DNA of 64,000 bases from Enterococcus sp. DIV1094 (GTDB taxonomy: Bacteria > Bacillota > Bacilli > Lactobacillales > Enterococcaceae): assembly GCF_017316305.2 (NCBI RefSeq), contig NZ_CP147250.1, positions 830,001-894,000 on the forward strand, read 5' to 3'. This document shows, one piece after another, positions 57,380 to 64,000 of the stretch. The position numbers and the translations under genes are program-made. The notes under the pieces were generated by a model. That model saw nothing but the letters and a program-made list of their open reading frames with translations, did no database searches and was not told where the DNA came from. Each line of letters starts with the position of its first letter. The first letter of the stretch is position 1.

Positions 57380-58285
57380 CTACAACGATAGTGTACGCTG
57401 TCTACCTATACAGGCTTTCTTTAGTTCTTGCCTCTCTTTCTTTATTTTTGTTTTTGATAATATATTTTTTAAAGATGTTTCCCCTTGCTTTTTCTTTTCT
57501 ATAGAGAAAATCGTTTGCTGGATATCATCCATTGACTGAGTTCGCATGCTACTTAGCTTTTTTGATAGTTGTTCTTTTCTACTCTCACGATACGTTTTCC
57601 AGGCGTGAACGTAGCTCCCATCTACCCAAGGTGCTTTTACGATTTTTTTATTTTCAAAAAATATTACTTTTTCTTTTAACTCATACCAATGGCGAAAAAT
57701 ATATCGTAGTTCTTTACATGTGTAGTCACTTTCAAATTGTTTTTTGCGATTTTTACCTACGATATCGTGCATATCCAATCCATCCAGTACAAAATAAATC
57801 ATGACATTCGGGTAGCAAATAGCCATATCGATCCCGTTTTTACATCCTCTATCAATATGTTGTGTGATATATTGTTTTTCGTTGTTCTCATTGCAATAAA
57901 ACAACGAAAAATGTTCCGTCTTTAGTCCTGCGGTAATCCCTTTGTAAAAAATATTCGATAACTGATTTTTAATATTCCATGCCATACACTGATAATATTT
58001 CTGCCAGTGTGGCTTATTTTTATGATCGATTCTAAATAACTTAGGTAAATTTTTTTCGAATTTCCGCCAAGATTCTATTGTTGTTAACTCTTCCCACAGT
58101 ACTTTTCTAACGAGATAAAAATGTAGTTGGTTGTTATACCAATCAATAACAGCTGAGTCTATGCTTACTTCTTTCAGTGGAGGATTTCCCTGTAAATCTA
58201 TTCTATTATTCTTCTCATCTTCAAAAAAAAGTTTCCGGCTATCATCTAGTCCATATAAAAAAATCTGTATTCCTTTCGTCTCCAT
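57380..58285 (-). CDS. cluster-family protein with ELRYIFRHW core, member 1
   Basis: 301 residues; family unknown to me. N-terminal strand IQIFLYGLDDSRKLFFED (6-23); WRKFEKNLPKLF (73-84); HWQKYYQCMAWNIKNQLSNI (93-112); core RGCKNGIDM (146-154), YPNVMIYFVLDGLDM (158-172), CKELRYIFRHWY (190-201), KEKVIFFENKKIVKAPW (204-220). The tail has QSMDDIQ and ends in RQRTLSL. Soluble and basic at the end. It is the first gene of the minus-strand series that continues to 53204. Confidence 0.78.
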   Translation of the reverse strand: METKGIQIFLYGLDDSRKLFFEDEKNNRIDLQGNPPLKEVSIDSAVIDWYNNQLHFYLVRKVLWEELTTIESWRKFEKNLPKLFRIDHKNKPHWQKYYQCMAWNIKNQLSNIFYKGITAGLKTEHFSLFYCNENNEKQYITQHIDRGCKNGIDMAICYPNVMIYFVLDGLDMHDIVGKNRKKQFESDYTCKELRYIFRHWYELKEKVIFFENKKIVKAPWVDGSYVHAWKTYRESRKEQLSKKLSSMRTQSMDDIQQTIFSIEKKKQGETSLKNILSKTKIKKERQELKKACIGRQRTLSL

Positions 58286-58457
58286 TTATCTATGTCTCCA
58301 TTCCTTCTCAAAGAGCCTTATTTTTCAAGTTGTGTTTAGTATACGTGGAATCAGCCCTTTATTTATCCTTTTTTTTCTGTTATTTAACATAATCACCAAG
58401 TTTCACTTCTCCTGTTTTTAGTGTCTTTTTTTTATGTCATCAACAATGGTTTTCAAA

Positions 58458-58499
58458 CAAAAAACAGCCACTCCTATTGTTCGCATAGGGATTGGCTGT
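58458..58499 (-). terminator. terminator of the LCP gene
   Basis: ACAGCCACTCCTAT (58464-58477) pairs with ATAGGGATTGGCTGT (58485-58499) with small mismatches; on the minus strand the stem is followed by TTTTTTGTTTG. It lies about 60 bases beyond the LCP stop codon. Confidence 0.88.
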
Positions 58500-58556
58500 C
58501 GACATCTATTACTAGCTATTCAAATGAAAAGAGTGCTTATTTATCATTCATTCCTT

Positions 58557-59477
58557 CTATTTCAACTGATTTTTCAATTCATTTTGGATGCGTGTTAATT
58601 CTTCTTCGGCGATCATCTGATAAGAGATACCATGTTCGCCTGTGACACCATCTCCTGTAAAGCCAACACCCGTTAGTTGCTCAGAGTTCACATGATTCAA
58701 TGCCGTTCGATAGTGCCTAAAGAGCATTTGGCTCGTTTCCCATGAAATATTCGTTTGGGTATTTTCTCCAATAACATCAAGCATCTCTTTATAGTTTGCT
58801 AACGTGCTGACTGATCTTGCTTGATCCAAAAAGCCAGTCAAAATTTGTCGTTGTCTATTTTGTCTCCCATAATCGCCATCTGGATCTTCATAGCGCATGC
58901 GCGAATACTTCCGTGCATCTTCGCCATCTAACTGTAATTTCCCAATTGGAAAATCAACCCCTTCATAATGAAAGCTAAACGAATTATTGACTTCAACTCC
59001 GCCTACAAGATCTACTAATTCTTTCATTCCTTTTAAATCGATTTGGGCATAATAATCGATTGGGATGTCTAATAGATTTTCTACTGTTGCTATCGAGGTA
59101 GAAATGCCCCCAAAAGCATACGCATGATTGATTTTGTCATGGAAGCCTTGACCAATGATCTCTGTGTAGGTATCTCTAGGAAGACTAACCAATGTCGTCA
59201 GCTCTTTTTTAGGATTGACTGTGGCAACGATCATCGTGTCTGTTCTTCCATGTTCTGCTCTTTCCAGATCACCTCCATCTGTTCCAAGTAGTAAGATTGA
59301 AAATGGATCTCCTGCAAGATAATCCAACTCTGTTTCTATTCGCTCACTCGCTTCATAAGACTCATTGACCGTTGCTCGGATGTCAAAATAGATTTTCCCC
59401 ACGTATCCTACGACCCCCAGAGTCATAAGTACGAGTACAGTCAATATAGAAAGAAATACTTTTTTTCTGCCAGACAT
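58557..59477 (-). CDS. LytR-CpsA-Psr (LCP) family cell-wall polymer ligase
   Basis: 306 residues. One N-terminal membrane helix (about 7-29), then an extracellular LCP domain with ILLLGTDGGD (about 61-70), the conserved Arg and Asp pair in GRTDTMIVATVNP, SLPRDTY and the Arg-rich DYGRQNRQRQILT (about 202-214). LCP enzymes attach teichoic acids or polysaccharides to peptidoglycan. It is downstream of an unknown gene, an Mga-like regulator and polysaccharide genes, so it may serve that polymer. Confidence 0.92.
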   Translation of the reverse strand: MSGRKKVFLSILTVLVLMTLGVVGYVGKIYFDIRATVNESYEASERIETELDYLAGDPFSILLLGTDGGDLERAEHGRTDTMIVATVNPKKELTTLVSLPRDTYTEIIGQGFHDKINHAYAFGGISTSIATVENLLDIPIDYYAQIDLKGMKELVDLVGGVEVNNSFSFHYEGVDFPIGKLQLDGEDARKYSRMRYEDPDGDYGRQNRQRQILTGFLDQARSVSTLANYKEMLDVIGENTQTNISWETSQMLFRHYRTALNHVNSEQLTGVGFTGDGVTGEHGISYQMIAEEELTRIQNELKNQLK

Positions 59478-59523
59478 CTACGTTCCTCCGATTTTATTTT
59501 TTGCCCATCTGGATTTTCGTCTT

Positions 59524-59886
59524 CTATTTCTCACTGAGATAGATCAATCCTTTTGGGACCTTTTGATTCGTCGCAATACCTGTCAATAAGCGATAGTAAA
59601 CGTTCTTATCCTTTAAGATCATTTCTACAACCTCTTCTTCCGACAATCCCGTTTCTTCAAAAAAATCATGCTGCAAAAAGTCTAAAAACATTTGTAATTG
59701 CGCATCGATTTCTAATAATTCAGCGAATTGTTCTAAAATATTGTCGTAAGTTGTCTGACAAATCCCTATAAACCGTTGATGCAATTCGACACAAACCTGT
59801 TGAATAAGAGGAAAATCCTGCAAGTGACAAAGTTCATCGTAATTTTTTAAATAGGTAGTAGGTGTCACCTGTACTTTTTTGATCAT
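59524..59886 (-). CDS. unrecognised 120-residue protein
   Basis: Small acidic helical protein with no signal peptide or membrane helix. I do not recognise it. Features are LHQRFIGICQTTYDNILEQF (35-54) and GLSEEEVVEMILKDKNVYYR near 79-98. AAGGAAG precedes the ATG. It lies between the LCP gene and the Mga-like regulator, all on the same strand with short gaps, so cotranscription is possible. Confidence 0.65.
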   Translation of the reverse strand: MIKKVQVTPTTYLKNYDELCHLQDFPLIQQVCVELHQRFIGICQTTYDNILEQFAELLEIDAQLQMFLDFLQHDFFEETGLSEEEVVEMILKDKNVYYRLLTGIATNQKVPKGLIYLSEK

Positions 59887-59932
59887 GATTTCTTCCTTTC
59901 ATCTGGAAATTTATTTTGTTCATCCTCGTGAG

Positions 59933-61393
59933 TTAAATCCTAACATCTATTAACGACATCAATCGTTGCCAATCGGTATCATTTGGGATTTTATTGAAAA
60001 GCAAACAAGTCTCAGCACCGGAAAAATTAGACAGATGCTCTGCATAATTTGTCACAATGATATCGAATTGATTGGTTTTGAAATAACCATGACTGATGTC
60101 TAATGCATTGGGAAAATAAAGTTCTTGATAGGTGCCTAGATTTTTCCGAGCGGTGACTTGGATCCGCTGTGAAATAAACTGATTGCCTTCTAATAAAAAA
60201 GCGATTTTTTTGGGCTTCCCCCAATATAATTCCTTTAAGCAATCCATCAAGATCGTAAAAACTGTGCTTACGTCTTCAATCGTTTCTAACGTAAAACAAG
60301 GAATCCCTTTCAACTGGTTTCTCAAAAACTGAGTATTTTTCTCCACTTCTTCCGGAAACTCTTTTTTTACGAATGTATTCAAATCTGGAATCACCGTATT
60401 TAACACTGGAGAGATTTTATGTTTTAACATCATGTTAGAAAAAAAGGACTGGATAAACACAGTACTACTTTCAACCGCCCCCTGTGGTGGATCGATTTCC
60501 TCTAAGTACCGTTCAGTAAGATGTATGACTCGAGGCTCTTTTCCTAATTTATCGCAAAATATCTTTTCGAGATCAACATCAAAAACGGTCCGTTTACTGA
60601 GTGTCAATGCATAAAAGTAAATGATTTCTTTTTCGCAGATGGGCATTTGTAAATGATTAGATAACAATTTTTTTAATTTTTTTAGTTCTAGATAGTATTC
60701 TTTACGGAACAACTTTACGATTGCAGGATCGAGTTTGACGTAATGACCATGAGAAGTTCGCTCTAAGATAATGTAGATCATGTAACAAATCTCTTCAAAA
60801 GCCACATTTGAAAAATCTCGACTGAATTCCTCTCCTTTCAGATCCAAGCCGATCTCCTGGATGATCAACGGAGGAAAGACGGTATGGGGGGTGATATCAG
60901 ATTCGTAGTAAAAGTTAAAATAAAAATGTCGGATATTCACTTCTTCACCAATCAGATTCACCTGGCTTTTATTGATACTTAGATCGTAACGAGCAAGAAT
61001 CGGTTCGATTTTCCTTAAATACCGCATCAATGTTGCTGGAGAAAGGAAAAAAATATCCGCCCATTCATTGATCGAAAGAATCTCGCCTAAAAAAATACTT
61101 TCGAGTATTTTGAACATCGGTTCATTACTGATCATTGCTTTTTTTTTATCAAAATATTTTTCTATATCCAGTATTTTCAGTTTATAGCCAATGTTGGATG
61201 TTTTCATTTCGATCGAATCATTGAAGTATTCCTTGATATTTTGCAAATCTTCGATGATCGTGCGACTGGAACTTTTGATTACTTTCGACAATTCACGTAT
61301 CGGTGTATACGCAACATGCTCCATATATTCTAAGAGATGCAACCATCTCAATGTCGTTTTATTCGTAACAAAAGATGATTGGATTTGTCTCAT
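59933..61393 (-). CDS. Mga-like (AtxA/Mga family) transcriptional regulator
   Basis: 486 residues. Two N-terminal helix-turn-helix regions (about 15-60, with IRELSKVIKSSSRTIIEDL; about 100-140, with INEWADIFFLSPATLMRYLR) are followed by a long PRD/EIIB-like regulatory region and end in a shape typical of Mga and AtxA. Such regulators link sugar status to surface-structure genes. Directly downstream of wecB with a 14-base gap, it may control the adjoining polysaccharide genes. Confidence 0.82.
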   Translation of the reverse strand: MRQIQSSFVTNKTTLRWLHLLEYMEHVAYTPIRELSKVIKSSSRTIIEDLQNIKEYFNDSIEMKTSNIGYKLKILDIEKYFDKKKAMISNEPMFKILESIFLGEILSINEWADIFFLSPATLMRYLRKIEPILARYDLSINKSQVNLIGEEVNIRHFYFNFYYESDITPHTVFPPLIIQEIGLDLKGEEFSRDFSNVAFEEICYMIYIILERTSHGHYVKLDPAIVKLFRKEYYLELKKLKKLLSNHLQMPICEKEIIYFYALTLSKRTVFDVDLEKIFCDKLGKEPRVIHLTERYLEEIDPPQGAVESSTVFIQSFFSNMMLKHKISPVLNTVIPDLNTFVKKEFPEEVEKNTQFLRNQLKGIPCFTLETIEDVSTVFTILMDCLKELYWGKPKKIAFLLEGNQFISQRIQVTARKNLGTYQELYFPNALDISHGYFKTNQFDIIVTNYAEHLSNFSGAETCLLFNKIPNDTDWQRLMSLIDVRI

Positions 61394-61407
61394 AACTTCA
61401 CCTTCTC

Positions 61408-62508
61408 CTAATTAAAATAGCTTTTTAATTGTTCAATGATCCGGCTACTCGCCTGACCATCCCCATAAGGATTTTTTGCCTGTGCCATTTCCTGATAAGC
61501 TTGTTGATCTGTTAATAAATGGGTGATTTTCGCATATACCTGTTCTTCTTCCGTCCCCACCAACTTTAGTGTGCCTGCTGACACACCTTCTGGTCGTTCA
61601 GTCGTTTCTCGCGCAATCAACACTGGAACTCCTAGTGAAGGTGCCTCTTCCTGTATGCCACCGGAATCTGTCAGGATCAAGTAGCTCTTTGAAAGAAGTT
61701 GATAAAATTCTGGCGTATCCAATGGCTCGATCAGTTGGATATTGGTCTGTTCTTCTAAATACTGTTGCGCGATTTCTCGTACTTTTGGATTTTTATGGAC
61801 CGGAAATACCACGTTTAGCTCTGGGTATTCTACGGCGATTCTTTTCAACGCTCGAAAAACATTTTCCATCGGTGAGCCAATATTCTCACGGCGATGCATG
61901 GTCACTAAGAGGATATTCTTCTCCTCATGCTTTAGCAGGCTTGTCTTTCTTTCCTCCAACGTCTGATATAAGGCATCGATCGACGTGTTGCCAGTGACCA
62001 GTATTCGCTCTTTAGGATGATTTTCTTTCCAAAGATTTTCTTGGCTTTGTTCCGTCGGAGCGAATAAAAAGTCAGACAACTGGTCGATCAAGCGTCGATT
62101 CATTTCTTCTGGAAATGGGTCTTGCTTATCGCCAGTGCGTAGTCCAGCTTCCACATGGCCAATCAAAATCTGCTGATAAAAAGCCGCAAGCGCCGCTGCT
62201 AATGCCGTCGTTGTATCTCCATGTACTAACACGAGATCCGGACGTTCTTCTTGAAAAACAGCTTCTAATTTTTCCAAGATGCGACTCGTCATACTAGACA
62301 ATGTCTGATTTTCACGCATGATCGCTAAATTGTGATCGGACACTAGCTGAAAAGCTGCCATGGTTTGATCCAGCATTTCCCGATGCTGTCCTGTGACGAG
62401 CACCTTGGAAAGAAAACGGGGATCTTTCTCTAATGCTTTGATTACCGGTGCCATTTTGATTGCCTCTGGTCGAGTGCCAAAGATTGATAATACCTTTATT
62501 TTCTTCAT
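61408..62508 (-). CDS. wecB: UDP-N-acetylglucosamine 2-epimerase (non-hydrolysing)
   Basis: 366 residues. It interconverts UDP-GlcNAc and UDP-ManNAc for teichoic-acid or polysaccharide synthesis. The family segments are FGTRPEAIKMAPVI (10-23), LVTGQHREMLDQ, VHGDTTTALAAALAAFY, GHVEAGLRT, FPEEMNRRLID, VTMHRRENIG and TDSGGIQEEAPSLG. It overlaps the glycosyltransferase gene by four bases and belongs to the polysaccharide operon that extends to the window edge. Confidence 0.95.
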   Translation of the reverse strand: MKKIKVLSIFGTRPEAIKMAPVIKALEKDPRFLSKVLVTGQHREMLDQTMAAFQLVSDHNLAIMRENQTLSSMTSRILEKLEAVFQEERPDLVLVHGDTTTALAAALAAFYQQILIGHVEAGLRTGDKQDPFPEEMNRRLIDQLSDFLFAPTEQSQENLWKENHPKERILVTGNTSIDALYQTLEERKTSLLKHEEKNILLVTMHRRENIGSPMENVFRALKRIAVEYPELNVVFPVHKNPKVREIAQQYLEEQTNIQLIEPLDTPEFYQLLSKSYLILTDSGGIQEEAPSLGVPVLIARETTERPEGVSAGTLKLVGTEEEQVYAKITHLLTDQQAYQEMAQAKNPYGDGQASSRIIEQLKSYFN

Positions 62509-63569
62509 AATGCTCCTCTTGTGTTGTTTTTTTGTAACAAAGAAAATTGCTTTTTATAAATCTCATGCCATTTGGCTAAATAAGGTTGTAGTGCATAGTC
62601 TTCTGCAATCGTACTTCTAGCTGATCGACTCAACTGTAAACGATGGTCTTCATCTTGTAACAGTTTTCTCAATCCCTCAAGCATTGCTTGTGTATCTCCC
62701 GCGTCCACTAAATAACCATTTCTATCCTGTTCGATCAATTCAGGGATGCCGCCTACTTTTGTAGTTATGTTTGGGATACCGGCTGCCATCGTTTCTAAAA
62801 TCGCCATCGGTAAGCCCTCATGGTAAGAAGGCAAGAAGTGTAGCACGGTTTGTTGAAACAAAGATGGCAATTCTTCTTTTGCGACCCAGCCATTCAAAGA
62901 TACATTATGGATGTTTTCGCTTTTGATTTGTTGAGCGACTTCTTCGTTTTCTTCATCGCCATATAGCATGAAGTGTATCGCTGGAAACTCTGCCTCACAT
63001 GCTTTTGCTACTTCTAAAAGATCAAAACTCCCTTTTCTCTTACCGATTCGACCAAGAGTGAGGATACAACTTGCCTTTGGCTCATACAGATTTTGAGAAG
63101 GCAGTTCTACGGCATTTGGTAAAATAGCGATTGCTGTATGGGTCAATGTTTGATAATACGCTGCCCAGCTATTGCTTAATACTACTAACTGATTCACTCT
63201 CTTTAAAATAAAGCGTATCCAACATTTAATCAAAGGATGTCCATTTTCATAAAATTGATCAAACTGCGAAGCGTGCATGTGGAAGATCGTCCGACAGTGT
63301 CTCGGCGTCAATAGTAAGAGGAGGCTCTTCCGATAAAAGCTCCCCTTTTGTGCAACATGAAAATGAAGGATATGACATTTTTCTTTTTTGATATGCGCAC
63401 GAAATGTCATGAAAGCTTTACATTGTGTCCAAAACCGCCCTTTTTCTGACCATGTTTGATGGAAGAAAAATTGCGAGTCTTCTGGCACTTTTGCAGTTTT
63501 AAAATTCTGGATAACTGTAGCGATCCCTCCTTGGGCATCTGGATCAGGTCCAACGATCATAATATTCAT
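62505..63569 (-). CDS. family 4 glycosyltransferase
   Basis: 354 residues, GT-B fold. The N-terminal domain starts MIVGPDPDAQGGIATVI; the C-terminal nucleotide-binding domain has LTLGRIGKRKGSFDLLE (about 191-207) and the E-x7-E motif in YHEGLPMAILETMAAG (about 271-286), with GGIPELI after it. It transfers a sugar in capsule or cell-wall polysaccharide assembly; donor and acceptor cannot be read. Overlaps of four bases on both sides show tight coupling to wecB and the flippase gene. Confidence 0.9.
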   Translation of the reverse strand: MNIMIVGPDPDAQGGIATVIQNFKTAKVPEDSQFFFHQTWSEKGRFWTQCKAFMTFRAHIKKEKCHILHFHVAQKGSFYRKSLLLLLTPRHCRTIFHMHASQFDQFYENGHPLIKCWIRFILKRVNQLVVLSNSWAAYYQTLTHTAIAILPNAVELPSQNLYEPKASCILTLGRIGKRKGSFDLLEVAKACEAEFPAIHFMLYGDEENEEVAQQIKSENIHNVSLNGWVAKEELPSLFQQTVLHFLPSYHEGLPMAILETMAAGIPNITTKVGGIPELIEQDRNGYLVDAGDTQAMLEGLRKLLQDEDHRLQLSRSARSTIAEDYALQPYLAKWHEIYKKQFSLLQKNNTRGAL

Positions 63570-64000
63570 ACTTCTCTAATTTTCCTTTCTTGGACAAATG
63601 TTTTGACGATTTTCAGTTCGTGACGATAAACGATGAGCACGATACACATCAAAAGCAACACCAGTCCTTTTTCTAGCCAGAATATTCGGTTAAATGCGGT
63701 AAAAAGAGCAAAAACATAAAGTAACAGCGCTAAACTCACTTGTCGTTTGACTGAAAAACCTTCCCAATGCTTCATCGAAAAATAGGTTCGTGAAAAAAAG
63801 AAAAGCAAGTAGCCAAAACCTGTTGCGATCGCTGCACCTGTCGCACCTAATAGCGGCACAAGTAATAAATGAGTCATCCCTGCGGCTAATACTGCCACTA
63901 GCGAAGCAGCGATATTCAACTGGCTTTTTTTGGAAAAGACGATGCCTAAATTCGTCGTTTCACTGATCGTCATCATCAAAGGATAAAAGGAGAGTAGCGG
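63566..64000 (-). CDS. polysaccharide flippase (Wzx/MATE-like), C-terminal part
   Basis: Partial. The frame stays open to the right edge of the window, so the 5' part of the gene is missing. The visible 145 residues contain about four membrane helices and the GATGAAIATGFGYLLFF segment typical of O-antigen/capsule flippases of the MOP superfamily. It overlaps the glycosyltransferase gene by four bases. It would move lipid-linked oligosaccharide across the membrane. Confidence 0.8.
   Translation of the reverse strand, partial: PLLSFYPLMMTISETTNLGIVFSKKSQLNIAASLVAVLAAGMTHLLLVPLLGATGAAIATGFGYLLFFFSRTYFSMKHWEGFSVKRQVSLALLLYVFALFTAFNRIFWLEKGLVLLLMCIVLIVYRHELKIVKTFVQERKIREV

Noticed and set aside
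48207..58285. Type VII secretion or LXG toxin locus
   Set aside because: No WXG100 protein, EssC-type ATPase, LXG N-terminus or obvious immunity protein is present in the window.
48207..58285. Prophage or mobile-island origin of the paralogue cluster
   Set aside because: No integrase, transposase, phage structural gene or attachment repeat was seen, and a core gene (murE) lies in the middle.

Overview
The window reads as chromosomal DNA of a low-GC Gram-positive coccus, almost certainly Enterococcus. The 16S gene carries the signature of the E. faecium species group. From memory its V1/V2 regions look closest to E. mundtii, but I could not check this. A Lys-type MurE, a streptococcal-type class A PBP, cre sites and many GTG/TTG starts agree with this placement.

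Layout. (1) 1-3006, minus strand: the end of an rRNA operon (5' part of 23S, a spacer without tRNA, complete 16S) with three consensus promoters. (2) 3070-21575: a pectin/rhamnogalacturonan-oligosaccharide locus. A minus-strand operon encodes an ABC permease, a DUF624 protein, a binding lipoprotein, GH105, GH28, an alpha/beta-hydrolase, a CE8 pectinesterase, a small membrane protein and GH43. The second permease is alone and divergent. Next come a membrane-anchored AraC-type regulator and, on the plus strand, uxaB-uxaA-uxaC plus a rhamnogalacturonan acetylesterase. The recognised enzymes lack signal peptides, so oligomers are probably imported and then dismantled and oxidised or reduced to 2-keto-3-deoxygluconate inside the cell. 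(3) 21620-27241: housekeeping and small genes (unknown protein, UPF0342 protein, class A PBP, RluA-type pseudouridine synthase, GyrI-like protein) and a decayed RelB/RelE module. (4) 27303-35510: an alpha-mannosidase locus (ROK kinase, GH38, GH125, a divergent GntR/LacI-type regulator, GH92) with two identical palindromic operators and a perfect cre. (5) 35629-36400: two tandem copies of a type I toxin-antitoxin module (33-residue holin-like toxins with convergent antisense RNAs). (6) 36399-43741: an ABC sugar importer with a YesM/YesN-type two-component system and a DUF624 protein. Its promoter has a 21-bp-spaced direct repeat and a cre over the -10. It may feed the mannosidases with N-glycan oligosaccharides. 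(7) 43771-45650: an AT-rich ABC exporter-like pair flanked by related repeat pieces. (8) 45653-48053: rsuA and a MurJ/YtgP-type flippase.

(9) 48207-58285 is the most unusual part. Eight unrecognised minus-strand genes lie on both sides of a plus-strand murE. Four of them, at 50246, 53204, 54158 and 55133-57061 (double copy), plus one at 57380, share a core that I cannot assign to a known family; three shorter upstream ones share their leader sequence and a basic C-terminal tail. None has a signal peptide or membrane segment. This looks like an expanding lineage-specific family and is the best candidate for an undescribed system.

(10) 58557-64000: cell-envelope genes. These are an LCP ligase-like protein, an unknown 120-residue protein, an Mga-like regulator, wecB, a GT4 glycosyltransferase and the 3' end of a polysaccharide flippase gene that runs off the window. 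I saw no tRNA, CRISPR array, insertion sequence or phage gene.
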